A stretch of 64,000 nt of DNA from Halegenticoccus tardaugens (GCF_004116405.1 NZ_SDIC01000006.1:186001-250000); one strand, 5' to 3'; numbered from the stretch's first letter, positions 45,511 through 55,020 are shown. A program made the numbers and translations. The notes: a model not told the origin generated them from the letters alone.

Positions 45511-46923
45511 TTACGTCAGCGCCTCTTCGAGAACCTGCAGGGGGTGGCGGATCTCGTACCCCGTCCCGTGTTCCATCTGCATCGAGCAGGTCGGACACTC
45601 CGTCATGCCGACGTCGCCCGTCGCGTGCTCCATGTGCTCGAACATCTCCTCGCCGATCGCCATCGACGTGTCGTACTTCTCCGACTTCCAGCCGTAGGTG
45701 CCCGAGATGCCGGAGCAGGAGGGCCCGACGTCCTCGATCGTCACGCCGTCGAGGTCGCGGAACAGTTCGACCGCCTGCCGGTCGAGCCCCTGGTTGCGAG
45801 CGTGACACGGCGCGTGGTACGCGTAGGTCTGCTCCGAGACCGAGGCGTCCGCGAGCGCCCCCTCCAGATCCTCGTGGATGCGGAGGTACTCGATCGCCTC
45901 GTAGGTGTGGTTCGAGAGGTCCTCGACGCCGTCCATCGAGAACAGCTCGGGGTACTCCTGCCGGAGCGACATCGAACAGGAGGTGCACGACGCGATGACG
46001 TCGTACCCCTCCTCGATCAGCCCGGAGAAGCTCTCGGCGTTGACGCCGGCGGCGCGCCGCGCGTCCGCCAGCATCCCGTTCGCGAACATGGGCGTCCCCG
46101 AGCAGCGCTGCGGCGGGGCGACGACCTCGTAGCCGAACGACTCGAAGACGCGGACGAGCGCCTTGCCGACCTCGGGGGTGTTGTAGTTCGAGTAACAGCC
46201 GTGGAAGTACGCGACGCGCTTTTTCTCCGCGTCGGCACCGTCGATCCCGCCGGCCCGGGCCCGCGCTCGCTCGTTTCGCGCGTTCCGCGCTCGTTCCCTC
46301 GACGCGGCCGCGCCGCCTCGCTCCGCTCTCGCCTCCTGCGCTCGCTTTTTCGAGGCGGCCGCGCCGCCTCGCTCGTCCCACCACTCGCGGAACGTCTGCT
46401 CCGCGAACGCCGGGAACTCGCGCTCCGACGTGATCCCGAGCACCGTCTCGTTGAACAGCTTGGTGATCCCGAGCCCCATCACGAAGTTCGTGAGGCGCGG
46501 CACCTTGCTCCCCAGCTCGGCCATCGTCCGGTAGTTGGCGAGGATGCGGTTGCGGACGTACTCCCGGGATCGTTTGTCCATCCCCGCTTCGACGTACTCG
46601 CCGCGGGCCGCGTTGTGCATCTGGCTCAGCGGCACCGACGACGGGCAGGCGTTGTCGCAGCGCATGCAGTTCGAACAGGACATGACCGAGGGGTCGATGT
46701 CCTCGTCGCCCTTGCGCTTTAACCGCCACTGCTCCGGTCCCTGGAACTTCGGTCCCGGGAACTCGTCGTCCACCTCGGCGACCGGGCAGACCGAGTCGCA
46801 CGTCGTGCACTTGTAGCAGTCGTCCGCCCCCGGGCGGAGATCCATCTCGTCCGCCTCCGGGAACACCTGTACCGGCTCGAAGTCGTCGTCCGCGCCCGTC
46901 GCGGGTCGTTCTGCGTCGCTCAT
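45511..46923 (-). CDS. glpC: anaerobic-type glycerol-3-phosphate dehydrogenase subunit C
   Basis: This 470-residue Fe-S subunit anchors GlpAB and passes electrons to the membrane quinone pool. Two ferredoxin-type clusters are seen: CYKCTTCDSVCPVAE and CSNCMRCDNACPSSV. Two CCG (heterodisulfide reductase-like) motifs follow: HGCYSNYNTPEVGKALVRVF with PQRCSGTP, and YHAPCHARNQGLDRQAVELF with PSCSGISG. Between them sits an unusual basic, Ala/Arg-rich insertion of 17-residue repeats (RGGAAASKKRAQEARAE type). The start at 46923 lies 17 bases after the glpB stop. The gene is last in glpA-glpB-glpC. Confidence 0.9.
   Translation of the reverse strand: MSDAERPATGADDDFEPVQVFPEADEMDLRPGADDCYKCTTCDSVCPVAEVDDEFPGPKFQGPEQWRLKRKGDEDIDPSVMSCSNCMRCDNACPSSVPLSQMHNAARGEYVEAGMDKRSREYVRNRILANYRTMAELGSKVPRLTNFVMGLGITKLFNETVLGITSEREFPAFAEQTFREWWDERGGAAASKKRAQEARAERGGAAASRERARNARNERARARAGGIDGADAEKKRVAYFHGCYSNYNTPEVGKALVRVFESFGYEVVAPPQRCSGTPMFANGMLADARRAAGVNAESFSGLIEEGYDVIASCTSCSMSLRQEYPELFSMDGVEDLSNHTYEAIEYLRIHEDLEGALADASVSEQTYAYHAPCHARNQGLDRQAVELFRDLDGVTIEDVGPSCSGISGTYGWKSEKYDTSMAIGEEMFEHMEHATGDVGMTECPTCSMQMEHGTGYEIRHPLQVLEEALT
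46287..46375 (-). repeat. 51-bp tandem repeat inside glpC
   Basis: Two copies with a 51-base period start at 46287 and 46338, each holding a NotI-like GCGGCCGC core. They encode 17-residue units beginning ERGGAAAS, with a third partial unit ERARARAGG. The frame stays open and the unit lies between the ferredoxin and CCG parts of GlpC, a place that can tolerate a linker. Confidence 0.8.
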
Positions 46924-46939
46924 GTCGTGTCCTCGTCGC

Positions 46940-48208
46940 TCATGTGGTAGCCTCTCCCGCGTTGCGGCCCGCGACCAGCCCGGTCGCGAGCGAGACGCCG
47001 CCGCCAGATTTCTCCGCCGCGAAGTCCGCGCCGCCGAGCACGCTGCCCGCGGCCCGGAGGTTCGAAAAGCGCGCGTCGCCGCCCTCGTCGGTCGGCCGGA
47101 GTTCGGCGTCGGGGACGACCCCGAACCGCGCGAACGCGTGGTCGCCGAACGCGTCGCCGTCGAACCAGTCGTACCGGTCCGGGGCGTGCGGGACGCGACA
47201 GTCGAAGATCGGCTCCCGAACCCGCTCGCGGTCCGAGTCGATCCCCTTGCCGACGAGCCCGCCCGTCGCCAGCACGAACTGCTCCGCGTGGTACGGGACG
47301 CGCTGCCCCTTGCGGTCGACGTACACGGCCCGAACCCGCCCGCCGTCGGCCTCGTAGTCGACGACCGGGTTGCCGGTGCTGATCCTGACGCCCGCCTCGT
47401 CGAGCGCCTCGTAGAGCCGGTCCTCCAGCGCCAACCCGAGGAGGCTCGGCGGCCCCGTCGGAACCTCGAACACCGCCGCGCCAAGTTCGGCCGCCAGTTC
47501 GGCGCGAACCTCGTCCGCGCGCTCGTCGCCGAGCAGCGCGGGGAACCCGACCCGCTCCGCGGAGCCGAGGTGGGGGGCGACCGTCTCCGCGAGCGCCCGG
47601 CGAACGCGCGTTCCGTCCGCGCGCTCGTCGCGGTCGAGCGACCTCGAAAAGCGCGTCAGCTTCGCGTCCGCCCGGAAGCGCCGCGGGAACGACACGGTGA
47701 CCCCCTCGACCGAGAAGGGGACGCCCGCGGCCGACAGGTGGCGGGCGGCGAGCGGCGCGTCGAAGTCCGTGAGCGACTCGAAGCCGACGAGGAGCGCGTC
47801 GCGCGAATCGCTCGCCAGCCCCGACGCGGCGCGCGCGGGGTACCGCGCGGTCGGCTTGATCGTCCCGCCGTGGGTGAGGACGAGCGCGTTCGCGTCGGTG
47901 TGCCCGCCGCGGTAGGCGTCGCCGGTCACCTCGTCGAACAGCGCGAGCCCCTCGCGGACGGCGTCCGCGCCGACGACGCCGTAGGGGTGGTCCGCCGGGA
48001 GTTCGGCGATCGCCTCGAACGGGTCCGCGATCGGTCCGTCCCCGTTGGGCGCGTAGCCGAGCGCGTCGACCAGCCCGCTCGCGAAGCGGAGGGTGCTCTT
48101 CTTGTAGGAGACGAGCCGGACGGACGCGCCCGTCTCCGCCGCGGAGAGCGCCGCCGCGGAGCCGGCGAGGCCGCCGCCGACGACGAGCACGTCCTCGCTA
48201 ATCGGCAC
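46940..48208 (-). CDS. glpB: anaerobic-type glycerol-3-phosphate dehydrogenase subunit B
   Basis: This 422-residue flavoprotein subunit of GlpABC has the FAD motif [20 protein letters not shown] at the N-terminus and [20 protein letters not shown] with [12 protein letters not shown] late, as in GlpB. It helps transfer electrons from GlpA to GlpC. The start is GTG at 48208, overlapping the end of glpA by 11 bases. The stop lies 17 bases before the glpC start. It belongs to the divergently transcribed glpABC operon facing glpK. Confidence 0.9.
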   Translation of the reverse strand: MPISEDVLVVGGGLAGSAAALSAAETGASVRLVSYKKSTLRFASGLVDALGYAPNGDGPIADPFEAIAELPADHPYGVVGADAVREGLALFDEVTGDAYRGGHTDANALVLTHGGTIKPTARYPARAASGLASDSRDALLVGFESLTDFDAPLAARHLSAAGVPFSVEGVTVSFPRRFRADAKLTRFSRSLDRDERADGTRVRRALAETVAPHLGSAERVGFPALLGDERADEVRAELAAELGAAVFEVPTGPPSLLGLALEDRLYEALDEAGVRISTGNPVVDYEADGGRVRAVYVDRKGQRVPYHAEQFVLATGGLVGKGIDSDRERVREPIFDCRVPHAPDRYDWFDGDAFGDHAFARFGVVPDAELRPTDEGGDARFSNLRAAGSVLGGADFAAEKSGGGVSLATGLVAGRNAGEATT

Positions 48209-49958
48209 GGTCGCCTCCCGCCGCGCCGCCGTCGGTGGCGGCGCGGTCGTCGCCCGCGTCGCTCGCGCCGACGCCCGCCGTCGCCGCGGGGCCGGCGTCG
48301 AACGCGGCGAAGTCGACGACCTCGTCGCGGGCGGCCGGGTCGCCGTCGCGGTTCATCGTCGTCGCGTGCAGCGCGTACTTCAGCATCGCCTGCGAGAGCT
48401 GCTCGCCCCACAGCGCGTGCCGCTCGCCCTTCCAGCGCTCCTGGTACAGCTCGTCGAGCGCCGAGCGGACGGTGAACTCGTCGTGGTCGGGGTGGAGTTC
48501 CTGCGCCATCCGGTGACAGCAGAACGCGCCCTGACAGTTGCCCATGGAGGCGCGGGTGCGAATGCGGACCGCGTTGAGGTCGGTCCCCGAGCCCTCGATG
48601 GCGTCGTGGATTTCCGCGCGCGTGACCGCCTCGCAGTCGCAGACGACCGGGTTCGGACCGTCCCACTCGCCGAGGACCTCGCGTGAGCGCGAGCCGAGTC
48701 GCTGGGTGCTCCGCCGCGCGATCGGCGAGCGGAGGCCGAACGACTCCATGTAGTCGTCGAGGACGCCCGCGTCCTCGCTGCCCGGCAGCGGCACCTCCGC
48801 GGTTCGGCACGTCGCCTCGACGCCGAGCTTCTCGCAGACGTGATCGGAGATCTTCTCCGCCATCATCCGGTAGGTCGTGAACTTCCCGCCGACGATGCTC
48901 GTCATGCCCGGCAGGCCGTCGCGCTCCTCGTGATCGAGCAGGAAGAAGTCGCGGGTGATGTCCGTCGGATCGACCGTCCCGGTGCCCGGCGGCTCGTAGA
49001 GGGGACGAACGCCCCAGAACGAGCGGATGGTGCGCGCCTCCCGCAGGATCGGCACCAGTTCGGAGAGGGTGTCGACCATGAGGTCCACCTCCCAGCCCTC
49101 CTCGGGGTAGTCGTCGGGGTCGTCGACCTCCTCGTCCGTCGTCCCGAGGATGGCGGTGGTCTCGTGGGGGACGATGATGTCGGCGTCGCCCTTCGGCCGA
49201 CAGCGGTTGATCACGGTGTCCACCTGCCGGGTGTTCATGATGACCATGACGCCCTTCGAGGGGCGGACTTCGACGCTCACGTCGGCCATGTCGCCGATCT
49301 GTCCGGCCCACGCCCCCGACGCGTTCACCACGTAGTCCGCGCGGATCTCCTCGGTCGTACCTGGTGCGTCGTGAACTCGTTTCCCCGGCCCGGCGGCGTG
49401 CTCGACCTCGGCGCCGACGACCTCGTCGCCCTCCCTGAGCACGTCGACCACCTCGGCGTGCGTCTCGATCCGCGCGCCGTGTTCCTCCGCGCTGGCCGCG
49501 TTCGCGACGCAGAGCCGGAACGGGTCGATCGCCCCGTCGGGGACGCGGATCGCGCGCGTTACGTCCCTCGCGAGGTACGGCTCGATCGCGCGAGCCTCCT
49601 CGCCGGACAGTTCCTCGGCGGGGATGCCGCACTCGCGACAGCCCGCCAGTTTCTCCTCGAAGTAATCGTCGGGGTCCTCGGGGCGCTGGACGAACAGCCC
49701 GCCCGTCATCTCGACGCAGTGGTTCGCGATGTCGCGAAGGACGCGGTTCTCCTCGATGCACTCCTTCGCGCTCGCCTGATCGGAGACGGCGTAGCGCCCG
49801 CCGCTGTGGAGCAGACCGTGCATGCGCCCGGTCGTCCCGTGGGTGAGGTTCCCTCGCTCGACGAGCGTCACGTCCACGCCCCGCATCGCGAGGTCGCGGG
49901 CGATCCCCGTCCCGGTCGAGCCGCCCCCGATGATCACCGCCGTCGGTGCTTCTGTCAT
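48198..49958 (-). CDS. glpA: anaerobic-type glycerol-3-phosphate dehydrogenase subunit A
   Basis: This 586-residue catalytic subunit oxidises glycerol-3-phosphate to dihydroxyacetone phosphate with FAD. The N-terminal motif is [59 protein letters not shown] and [12 protein letters not shown] follow. A C-terminal BFD-like [2Fe-2S] domain is present, with [17 protein letters not shown] and [16 protein letters not shown]. The last ~60 residues form an acidic Ala/Gly-rich tail. It is first in the glpABC operon, facing glpK across a 275-base divergent region. A GTAGG-N10-CCTAC inverted repeat (49969-49988) sits just before the start. Confidence 0.95.
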   Translation of the reverse strand: MTEAPTAVIIGGGSTGTGIARDLAMRGVDVTLVERGNLTHGTTGRMHGLLHSGGRYAVSDQASAKECIEENRVLRDIANHCVEMTGGLFVQRPEDPDDYFEEKLAGCRECGIPAEELSGEEARAIEPYLARDVTRAIRVPDGAIDPFRLCVANAASAEEHGARIETHAEVVDVLREGDEVVGAEVEHAAGPGKRVHDAPGTTEEIRADYVVNASGAWAGQIGDMADVSVEVRPSKGVMVIMNTRQVDTVINRCRPKGDADIIVPHETTAILGTTDEEVDDPDDYPEEGWEVDLMVDTLSELVPILREARTIRSFWGVRPLYEPPGTGTVDPTDITRDFFLLDHEERDGLPGMTSIVGGKFTTYRMMAEKISDHVCEKLGVEATCRTAEVPLPGSEDAGVLDDYMESFGLRSPIARRSTQRLGSRSREVLGEWDGPNPVVCDCEAVTRAEIHDAIEGSGTDLNAVRIRTRASMGNCQGAFCCHRMAQELHPDHDEFTVRSALDELYQERWKGERHALWGEQLSQAMLKYALHATTMNRDGDPAARDEVVDFAAFDAGPAATAGVGASDAGDDRAATDGGAAGGDRAD

Positions 49959-50146
49959 CGGTCTACCCGTAGGTTGGCCCCCGCCTACTTTACTTTACCT
50001 CTAACGCGCCCCCGAACGTAAACTAGTTCCCGACTGGAACGACCCGATCTCACGAACCCGAAACATCGCTTGATTCGACCTGAATACGCGTAATATACAC
50101 AGATATCATTATGGAAAATTGAACAGATACGGTTGTTAGAGTAAGG

Positions 50147-50154
50147 TTTATAAT
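50147..50154 (+). promoter_or_regulatory. TATA-like box of glpK
   Basis: TTTATAAT is the clearest TATA-like element in the 275-base glpA/glpK interval. Transcription would start about 25 bases on, near 50178, leaving a leader of ~55 bases before the glpK ATG at 50234. Confidence 0.6.
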
Positions 50155-50175
50155 GATACTCCATTCAGTTTACGT

Positions 50176-50212
50176 GTGGAACGGCACCGTCGATAAAGAA
50201 CGGCCGTGCCAC
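50176..50212 (+). promoter_or_regulatory. inverted repeat at the predicted glpK transcription start
   Basis: GTGGAACGGC-N17-GCCGTGCCAC pairs over ten positions with one mismatch. It begins at the predicted start of transcription and ends 21 bases before the ATG. It is well placed for a repressor such as the haloarchaeal GlpR (not encoded here), or could fold in the leader RNA. Confidence 0.5.
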
Positions 50213-50233
50213 CTGCGGGAGTGGTGACTACAC

Positions 50234-51772
50234 ATGACAGACCGATACGTCGGCGCGATCGACCAGGGGACGACCGGTACGCGGTTCATGGTGTTCGACC
50301 ACAGCGGACAGGTCGTCGCCAACGCGTACGAGAAGCACGAACAGATCTACCCGGAGCCCGGATGGGTCGAGCACGACCCGCTCGAAATCTGGGAGAACAC
50401 GCAGTCCGTCATCCAGGAGGCGCTGTCCAAGGCCGACCTCGGTCCCGACCAGCTCGCAGCCCTCGGGGTGACGAACCAGCGCGAAACGACGCTGCTCTGG
50501 GACGCCGAGTCGGGGCGACCCGTCCACAACGCCATCGTGTGGCAGGACCGCCGGACGACCGACCGCGTCGAGGAACTGGAGGCCGCGGACCGGGTCGGCA
50601 CGATACGCGAGAAGACCGGCCTGGAGGCCGACGCCTACTTCTCGGCGACGAAGGCCGAGTGGCTTCTCGACAACGCCGACCCGATCAAGCTCCAGCGCGC
50701 CCGGCCGCAGGACATCCGCGACCGCGCCCGCGAGGGCGAGATCCTCTTCGGCACGATCGACACGTGGATCATCTACAACCTGACGGGCAACCACATCACG
50801 GACGTCACGAACGCGTCGCGGACGATGCTGTTCAACATCCACGACATGGACTGGGACGACGAACTCCTCGCCGAATTCGACGTCCCGCGCGCGAGCCTCC
50901 CGGAGGTCCGGCCGTCCAGCGACGACGAGTACTACGGCCACACCGACCCCGACGGGTTCCTCGGGGCGGAAGTGCCCGTCGCGGGCGCGCTCGGCGACCA
51001 GCAGGCGGCGCTCTTCGGCCAGACCTGCTTCGACGCGGGGGACGCGAAGAACACCTACGGTACGGGCTCGTTCTTCCTGATGAACACCGGCAACGAGGCG
51101 GTCGAAAGCGAACACGGGCTGCTCACGACCGTCGGCTTCCAGCGCTCCGGCGAGCCGGTCCAGTACGCGCTCGAAGGGGCCATCTTCATCACCGGCGCGG
51201 CGATCGAGTTCCTCGAAGACCTCGAACTCATCGACGACGCCGCGGAGACGGCCGAACTCGCCCGCAGCGTCGACTCGACGGACGGCGTCTACTTCGTGCC
51301 CGCGCTGACCGGGCTCGGCGCGCCGCACTGGGACGGCCGCGCCCGCGGCACCATCGTCGGGATGACCCGCGGTACCCGAAAGGAACACATCGTCCGCGCG
51401 ACGCTCGAATCCATCGCGTTCCAGACCCGCGACGTCGCGGAGGCGATGGAGGCCGACAGCGGCATCGAACTCGGCGACCTCCGCGTCGACGGCGGCGCGG
51501 TCAAGAACAACTTCCTCTGTCAGCTCCAGGCGAACATCGTCGGCTCGACGATCGTCCGTCCCGAGGTCGACGAGACGACCGCTCTCGGATCGGCGTACGC
51601 AGCCGGCCTCGCGGTCGGCTACTGGGAGACCGTCGACGAACTCCGAAACAACTGGCAGATCGACCGCGAGTTCGAACCGGACGCGAGCGCGAGGGACGTC
51701 GACGGTCGCTACGCGCGCTGGGGCGAGGCCGTCGAGCGCTCGCTCGACTGGGCCAGAGACGGGGGTGAGTAG
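50234..51772 (+). CDS. glpK: glycerol kinase
   Basis: This 512-residue FGGY kinase phosphorylates glycerol to sn-glycerol-3-phosphate with ATP. Family motifs are YVGAIDQGTTGTRFMVFDHS at the N-terminus, GVTNQRETTLLWD, DTWIIYNLTG, AGALGDQQAALFGQTCFDAG with NTYGTGSFFLMNTG, and the C-terminal LRVDGGAVKNNFLCQLQANI. Length is normal. It is followed after 3 bases by glpX, so the two are cotranscribed. It faces the glpABC operon across a shared regulatory region. Together they form the main glycerol breakdown pathway. Confidence 0.97.
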   Translation: MTDRYVGAIDQGTTGTRFMVFDHSGQVVANAYEKHEQIYPEPGWVEHDPLEIWENTQSVIQEALSKADLGPDQLAALGVTNQRETTLLWDAESGRPVHNAIVWQDRRTTDRVEELEAADRVGTIREKTGLEADAYFSATKAEWLLDNADPIKLQRARPQDIRDRAREGEILFGTIDTWIIYNLTGNHITDVTNASRTMLFNIHDMDWDDELLAEFDVPRASLPEVRPSSDDEYYGHTDPDGFLGAEVPVAGALGDQQAALFGQTCFDAGDAKNTYGTGSFFLMNTGNEAVESEHGLLTTVGFQRSGEPVQYALEGAIFITGAAIEFLEDLELIDDAAETAELARSVDSTDGVYFVPALTGLGAPHWDGRARGTIVGMTRGTRKEHIVRATLESIAFQTRDVAEAMEADSGIELGDLRVDGGAVKNNFLCQLQANIVGSTIVRPEVDETTALGSAYAAGLAVGYWETVDELRNNWQIDREFEPDASARDVDGRYARWGEAVERSLDWARDGGE

Positions 51773-51775
51773 GCC

Positions 51776-52849
51776 GTGACGGCACCGCTTCAGCTCGACC
51801 TCGCTGCCTTCGTCGATCCGACGCTGCTCCTCGCGGCGCTCGCGGGCGGCGCGTTCGGCGCGGCGCTCGGCGCGCTCCCGGCGTTCATCTTCACCGGGTT
51901 CATGGTCATCGCCGGGCAGGTCGCGGAGTACGTCAACCCCGACGCGGCGGGCATCACGACCGCGGTCGCCTTCGGACCGCCGTTCTCCCCGGCCATCAGC
52001 TTCGCCGGCGGGGCGGCCGCCGCCGCCTACGCCGCAAAGCGAGGGTACATGGACACCGGCTTCGACTACCACGAGGCGAAGAACATCGCCTTCGCGCAGG
52101 GGACGAAGCCGGACGTGCTCGCCGTCGGTGCCGTCTTCGGCGTCGTCGGCTTCTGGCTGACGGAGCTCTCCAACGCCTTCCTCCTGCCGTGGGACAGCAT
52201 CGCGATGGGCGTCACGCTCTCGGCGCTCATTCACCGGGTCGCCTTCGGGTACGCCATCATCGGCGACCGCGGCGGCAGTCTGCTCGACATGTCGCCGTTC
52301 GAGCGCGAGGAGACGCGCGTGATCGGCGATTCCGCGACCGACGGGGGCGACGACGCGGCGACCGACGGCGGGACCGCGACCGGAAAGACGCGATTCGCCG
52401 TCGAGCCGTGGCTCCCCCACCAGTACAAGTGGTCGGGCGTCGCCACCATCGGCGTCTTCGGCGGTCTCCTCGGGGCGTTCATCGCCCTGGAGACGGGGCT
52501 CGTCTTCATGGGATTCGGCATCAGCGCCGCGACGCTCGTGTTCCTCAACTGCGGCGTCGAGAAGATCCCGGTGACGCACCACATCACGCTCATCGGCGCC
52601 GCCGGGGCCGTCGCGGCCGTCGGCGGCGATCCGGCCGGGGCGACGACGCTCGGCCTCGTCGCCGGCGGCGTCTTCGGCGTGATCTCGGCGCTGTTCGGCG
52701 AGGCGTTCCAGCGCGTGTTCTACGCTCACGGCGACACCCACTGGGACCCGCCCGCCGCGGCCATCGTCCTCGGGTCGCTCCTCATCGGGCTCCTCGCGAT
52801 CGTCGGCGTGCTTCCGGATTCGTCGTACGTTCCGACGCTCGGCCTCTGA
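51776..52849 (+). CDS. glpX: GlpX-type putative glycerol transporter
   Basis: This 357-residue multi-pass membrane protein is predicted to have ~8 helices. It includes FGAALGALPAFIFTGFMVIA, AVAFGPPFSPAISFAGGAAA and EKIPVTHHITLIGAAGAVAA. An acidic cytoplasmic loop with a short repeat (ATDGGDDAATDGGTATG) splits it in two halves with related Gly/Ala-rich helices. It has no similarity to the GlpF aquaporin (no NPA motifs). From memory, the same protein lies beside glpK in Haloferax and is regarded as a glycerol uptake candidate. The name glpX there is unrelated to fructose-bisphosphatase GlpX. The start is GTG at 51776, 3 bases after glpK. Confidence 0.75.
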   Translation: MTAPLQLDLAAFVDPTLLLAALAGGAFGAALGALPAFIFTGFMVIAGQVAEYVNPDAAGITTAVAFGPPFSPAISFAGGAAAAAYAAKRGYMDTGFDYHEAKNIAFAQGTKPDVLAVGAVFGVVGFWLTELSNAFLLPWDSIAMGVTLSALIHRVAFGYAIIGDRGGSLLDMSPFEREETRVIGDSATDGGDDAATDGGTATGKTRFAVEPWLPHQYKWSGVATIGVFGGLLGAFIALETGLVFMGFGISAATLVFLNCGVEKIPVTHHITLIGAAGAVAAVGGDPAGATTLGLVAGGVFGVISALFGEAFQRVFYAHGDTHWDPPAAAIVLGSLLIGLLAIVGVLPDSSYVPTLGL

Positions 52850-53026
52850 GCCGAGTCGAACGTTTTCGTCGGCACCGCCCATGAGACCGAGTACCCACAC
52901 CGTCGGCCGCTCCCGGCCAGCGCGCGCATCGCGAACCGACCGGCCGCCGCGGATCGACCCAACCGATCTCGCCGGGGAGCGAGACCACCCGGCGCGCGAC
53001 CGAAGCGCCGACCCCGTTGGTATCAC

Positions 53027-54205
53027 ATGAACCTCAAAGAGCGAATCGCGCGGCGACAGCGCACCGACCGCGAGCCGCGGCTCGTCCACGACCCCGACGC
53101 GGTTGACCCGACCGTCCACCCCGCCGAACCGACCGGCCGGGGGCCGGTGCTCGAACAGTTGCTCGACCACCTCGACCCCGTCTTCGACGGCGGCCTCCCG
53201 CCGGACCTCTACGTCTGGGGACCGAAGGGCGGGGGTAAATCGGCCGTGCTCTCGGCGCTGTTCGAGCACCTCTCGGAGCTACGCGGCGGATCGCGGTCGG
53301 TCATCCTCACCACGACGCGCGCCGAGGAGCCGCGGACGACGGCGTTCGTGTACGTCGACGCGAGGCGCGCGAAGAGCGACTTCGGCCTGTACCACGCCGT
53401 GCTCGACGCCCTCGTGGAGGAGTCGATCCCCGAGCAGGGCGTCGGGACGGCGCAGCTCCGAACCCGCCTCCGGGAGGAACTCCGCGAGGCCGACCGCGGC
53501 GTCGTCGTCGCGGTCGACCACGTGGGAGAACCGGAAACGCTCTCGCTTTCTGCCGTCTCCGACCTGTTCGAGGCGCGCGGCGACGCCGTGTCGCTCGTCG
53601 CCGTCGGCAGGGACCGTCCGGAGGCCGTCGCCTGCGACGCCGCGGCGATCCGAGTCCCGCCGTACCGCCGCCACGCGCTCGCGGACGTCCTCACGAGCCG
53701 CATTTCGACCGGGCTGGCGAGGCACGCGCTGACGCACGAACAGGTCCGCGAGATGGCCGAGTGGGCCGACGGCGACGCCCACGACGCGCTCGCCGCCGTG
53801 TTCGGCGCCGCCGACGCGGCGATGCGGGCCGGCCACCGGAATGTCCTCCCGGAGGACCTCGACGCCGGCATCGAGGCCGTCCCGAAGCCTGGCGTCTCGC
53901 TCGGCCGGGTGCTCGCGCTGTCGACGAACCGCCGCCGCGTGCTTCGTCGGCTCCTGAAGCTCGACGCCGAACAGCGGCGCTCCGTGGGGGTCGCCGCCGA
54001 GGCCGTCGCCGCGTCCGGGGGGATCGACCTCTCGGAGGCGACGGTCACGCGCATCCTGTACGAACTCGCGGAGCGCGGGATCACCCGCCGGATCACCGTC
54101 GAGGACGCGGCGGGGATCGGTCGCCCGCCGAGCCGGCTCGAACCGCGCTTTGCGACCGCCGTCTTCGAGCGGCTGTCCGAACTGGACGACGGCGAACTGC
54201 GGTGA
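53027..54205 (+). CDS. Orc1/Cdc6-like AAA ATPase, divergent
   Basis: This 392-residue protein begins like archaeal Orc1/Cdc6 (MNLKERIARRQRTDREPRL). It has a Walker A motif GPKGGGKSA (residues 65-73). The Walker B region reads VVVAVDHVGEPE, where the usual second acidic residue is histidine. An arginine-sensor region and a winged-helix C-terminus (about 290-392, with LSEATVTRILYELAERGITR) follow. True replication initiators carry DE in Walker B and sit by origin repeats; none are seen here. It lies between glpX and ptsH in the same direction, so a regulatory or plasmid-derived role is possible. Confidence 0.75.
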   Translation: MNLKERIARRQRTDREPRLVHDPDAVDPTVHPAEPTGRGPVLEQLLDHLDPVFDGGLPPDLYVWGPKGGGKSAVLSALFEHLSELRGGSRSVILTTTRAEEPRTTAFVYVDARRAKSDFGLYHAVLDALVEESIPEQGVGTAQLRTRLREELREADRGVVVAVDHVGEPETLSLSAVSDLFEARGDAVSLVAVGRDRPEAVACDAAAIRVPPYRRHALADVLTSRISTGLARHALTHEQVREMAEWADGDAHDALAAVFGAADAAMRAGHRNVLPEDLDAGIEAVPKPGVSLGRVLALSTNRRRVLRRLLKLDAEQRRSVGVAAEAVAASGGIDLSEATVTRILYELAERGITRRITVEDAAGIGRPPSRLEPRFATAVFERLSELDDGELR

Positions 54206-54295
54206 GGCTTCGCGCAACCTCGGCGACGCTTCTCCCGGACGCGCGCGGCGATCGGAAACGGAACGAGTAAAGAGGCGGCCCGCCGAACGCCGGCC

Positions 54296-54565
54296 ATGGA
54301 CCGAACCGTCACCGTCGTCCCCGAGGCGGGACTGCACGCCCGCCCGGCGGCGACGTTCGTCGAGACCGCCAGCGAGTACGACGCGACCGTCACCATTTCG
54401 CCCGCCGACGGGGACGCGAACCCGGTCGACGCGAGCAGCATGCTCGCCGTGACCGGCCTCGGCGTCAAGAGCGGCGAGGACGTTCGACTCGTCGCCGAGG
54501 GCGACGACGCCGAGGCGGCCCTCGACGCGCTGGAGGACGTCCTCTCGACGCCGGAGAGCGGGTAG
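54296..54565 (+). CDS. ptsH: HPr phosphocarrier protein
   Basis: This 89-residue HPr has the phosphorylated histidine at His14 in EAGLHARPAATF. The conserved VDASSMLAVTGLGVKSGEDV stretch corresponds to the Ser46 region. It carries phosphate from enzyme I to EIIA-type domains. Here the likely acceptor is DhaM, whose gene converges with it 50 bases away. No enzyme I gene lies in the window. From memory, Haloferax keeps a second HPr (ptsH2) beside dhaKLM, which this resembles. Confidence 0.92.
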   Translation: MDRTVTVVPEAGLHARPAATFVETASEYDATVTISPADGDANPVDASSMLAVTGLGVKSGEDVRLVAEGDDAEAALDALEDVLSTPESG

Positions 54566-54615
54566 GACGAGGAAAAAAGGCGGGAGAGGCGGGAGGTCGC
54601 GGGCGGCCGGTCCGA

Positions 54616-55020
54616 TCAGGACGCTTTCCGGTACTCCCTCGCCTCCTCCGCGGCGTCGACCACGGAGTCGATCGTGGCCTTCGACCCCGAGGCGTTCACG
54701 GCCGCGTTGAGCGCCCCCTCGAGGATCGGCGCGTCGGCGATCCGAATCTCGCAATCCAACGTCTCCTCGGCCATCTCGACGGCGAGTTCGGCGTTCATCA
54801 CCGCGCTGCCGAGATCGACGAGCACCACCACGTCGTCGCCGCGTTCGCCGGCCGCGGCCTCGATGGCCTCCCTGATCCGGGGGGCGCTGGTGCCGATCCC
54901 TCCCTCGCCGTCCCCGCCCGCGGGCTCGATCCTCGCGTCCGCGCCGCCCATCTGCGCGGCGATCTCGCAGATCCCCTCCGCCGCCTTCGCGCTGTGGGAG
55001 ACGACCACCAGCCCGACCAT
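54616..55020 (-). CDS. dhaM: dihydroxyacetone kinase phosphotransfer subunit DhaM (EIIA domain)
   Basis: This 134-residue EIIA-mannose-type protein has the phosphorylated histidine at His9 in GLVVVSHSAKAAEGICEIA. DVVVLVDLGSAVMNAELAVE marks the central fold. It contains only the EIIA domain, unlike the longer E. coli DhaM with fused HPr and EI parts, so it depends on the separate HPr encoded just beyond. It passes phosphate to ADP bound in DhaL. Its ATG overlaps the dhaL stop codon by a base. Confidence 0.9.
   Translation of the reverse strand: MVGLVVVSHSAKAAEGICEIAAQMGGADARIEPAGGDGEGGIGTSAPRIREAIEAAAGERGDDVVVLVDLGSAVMNAELAVEMAEETLDCEIRIADAPILEGALNAAVNASGSKATIDSVVDAAEEAREYRKAS

Noticed and set aside
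53027-54205. Chromosomal replication origin beside the Orc1/Cdc6-like gene
   Set aside because: No repeated origin-recognition boxes or AT-rich unwinding element are seen in the flanking 300 bases, and Walker B is degenerate.
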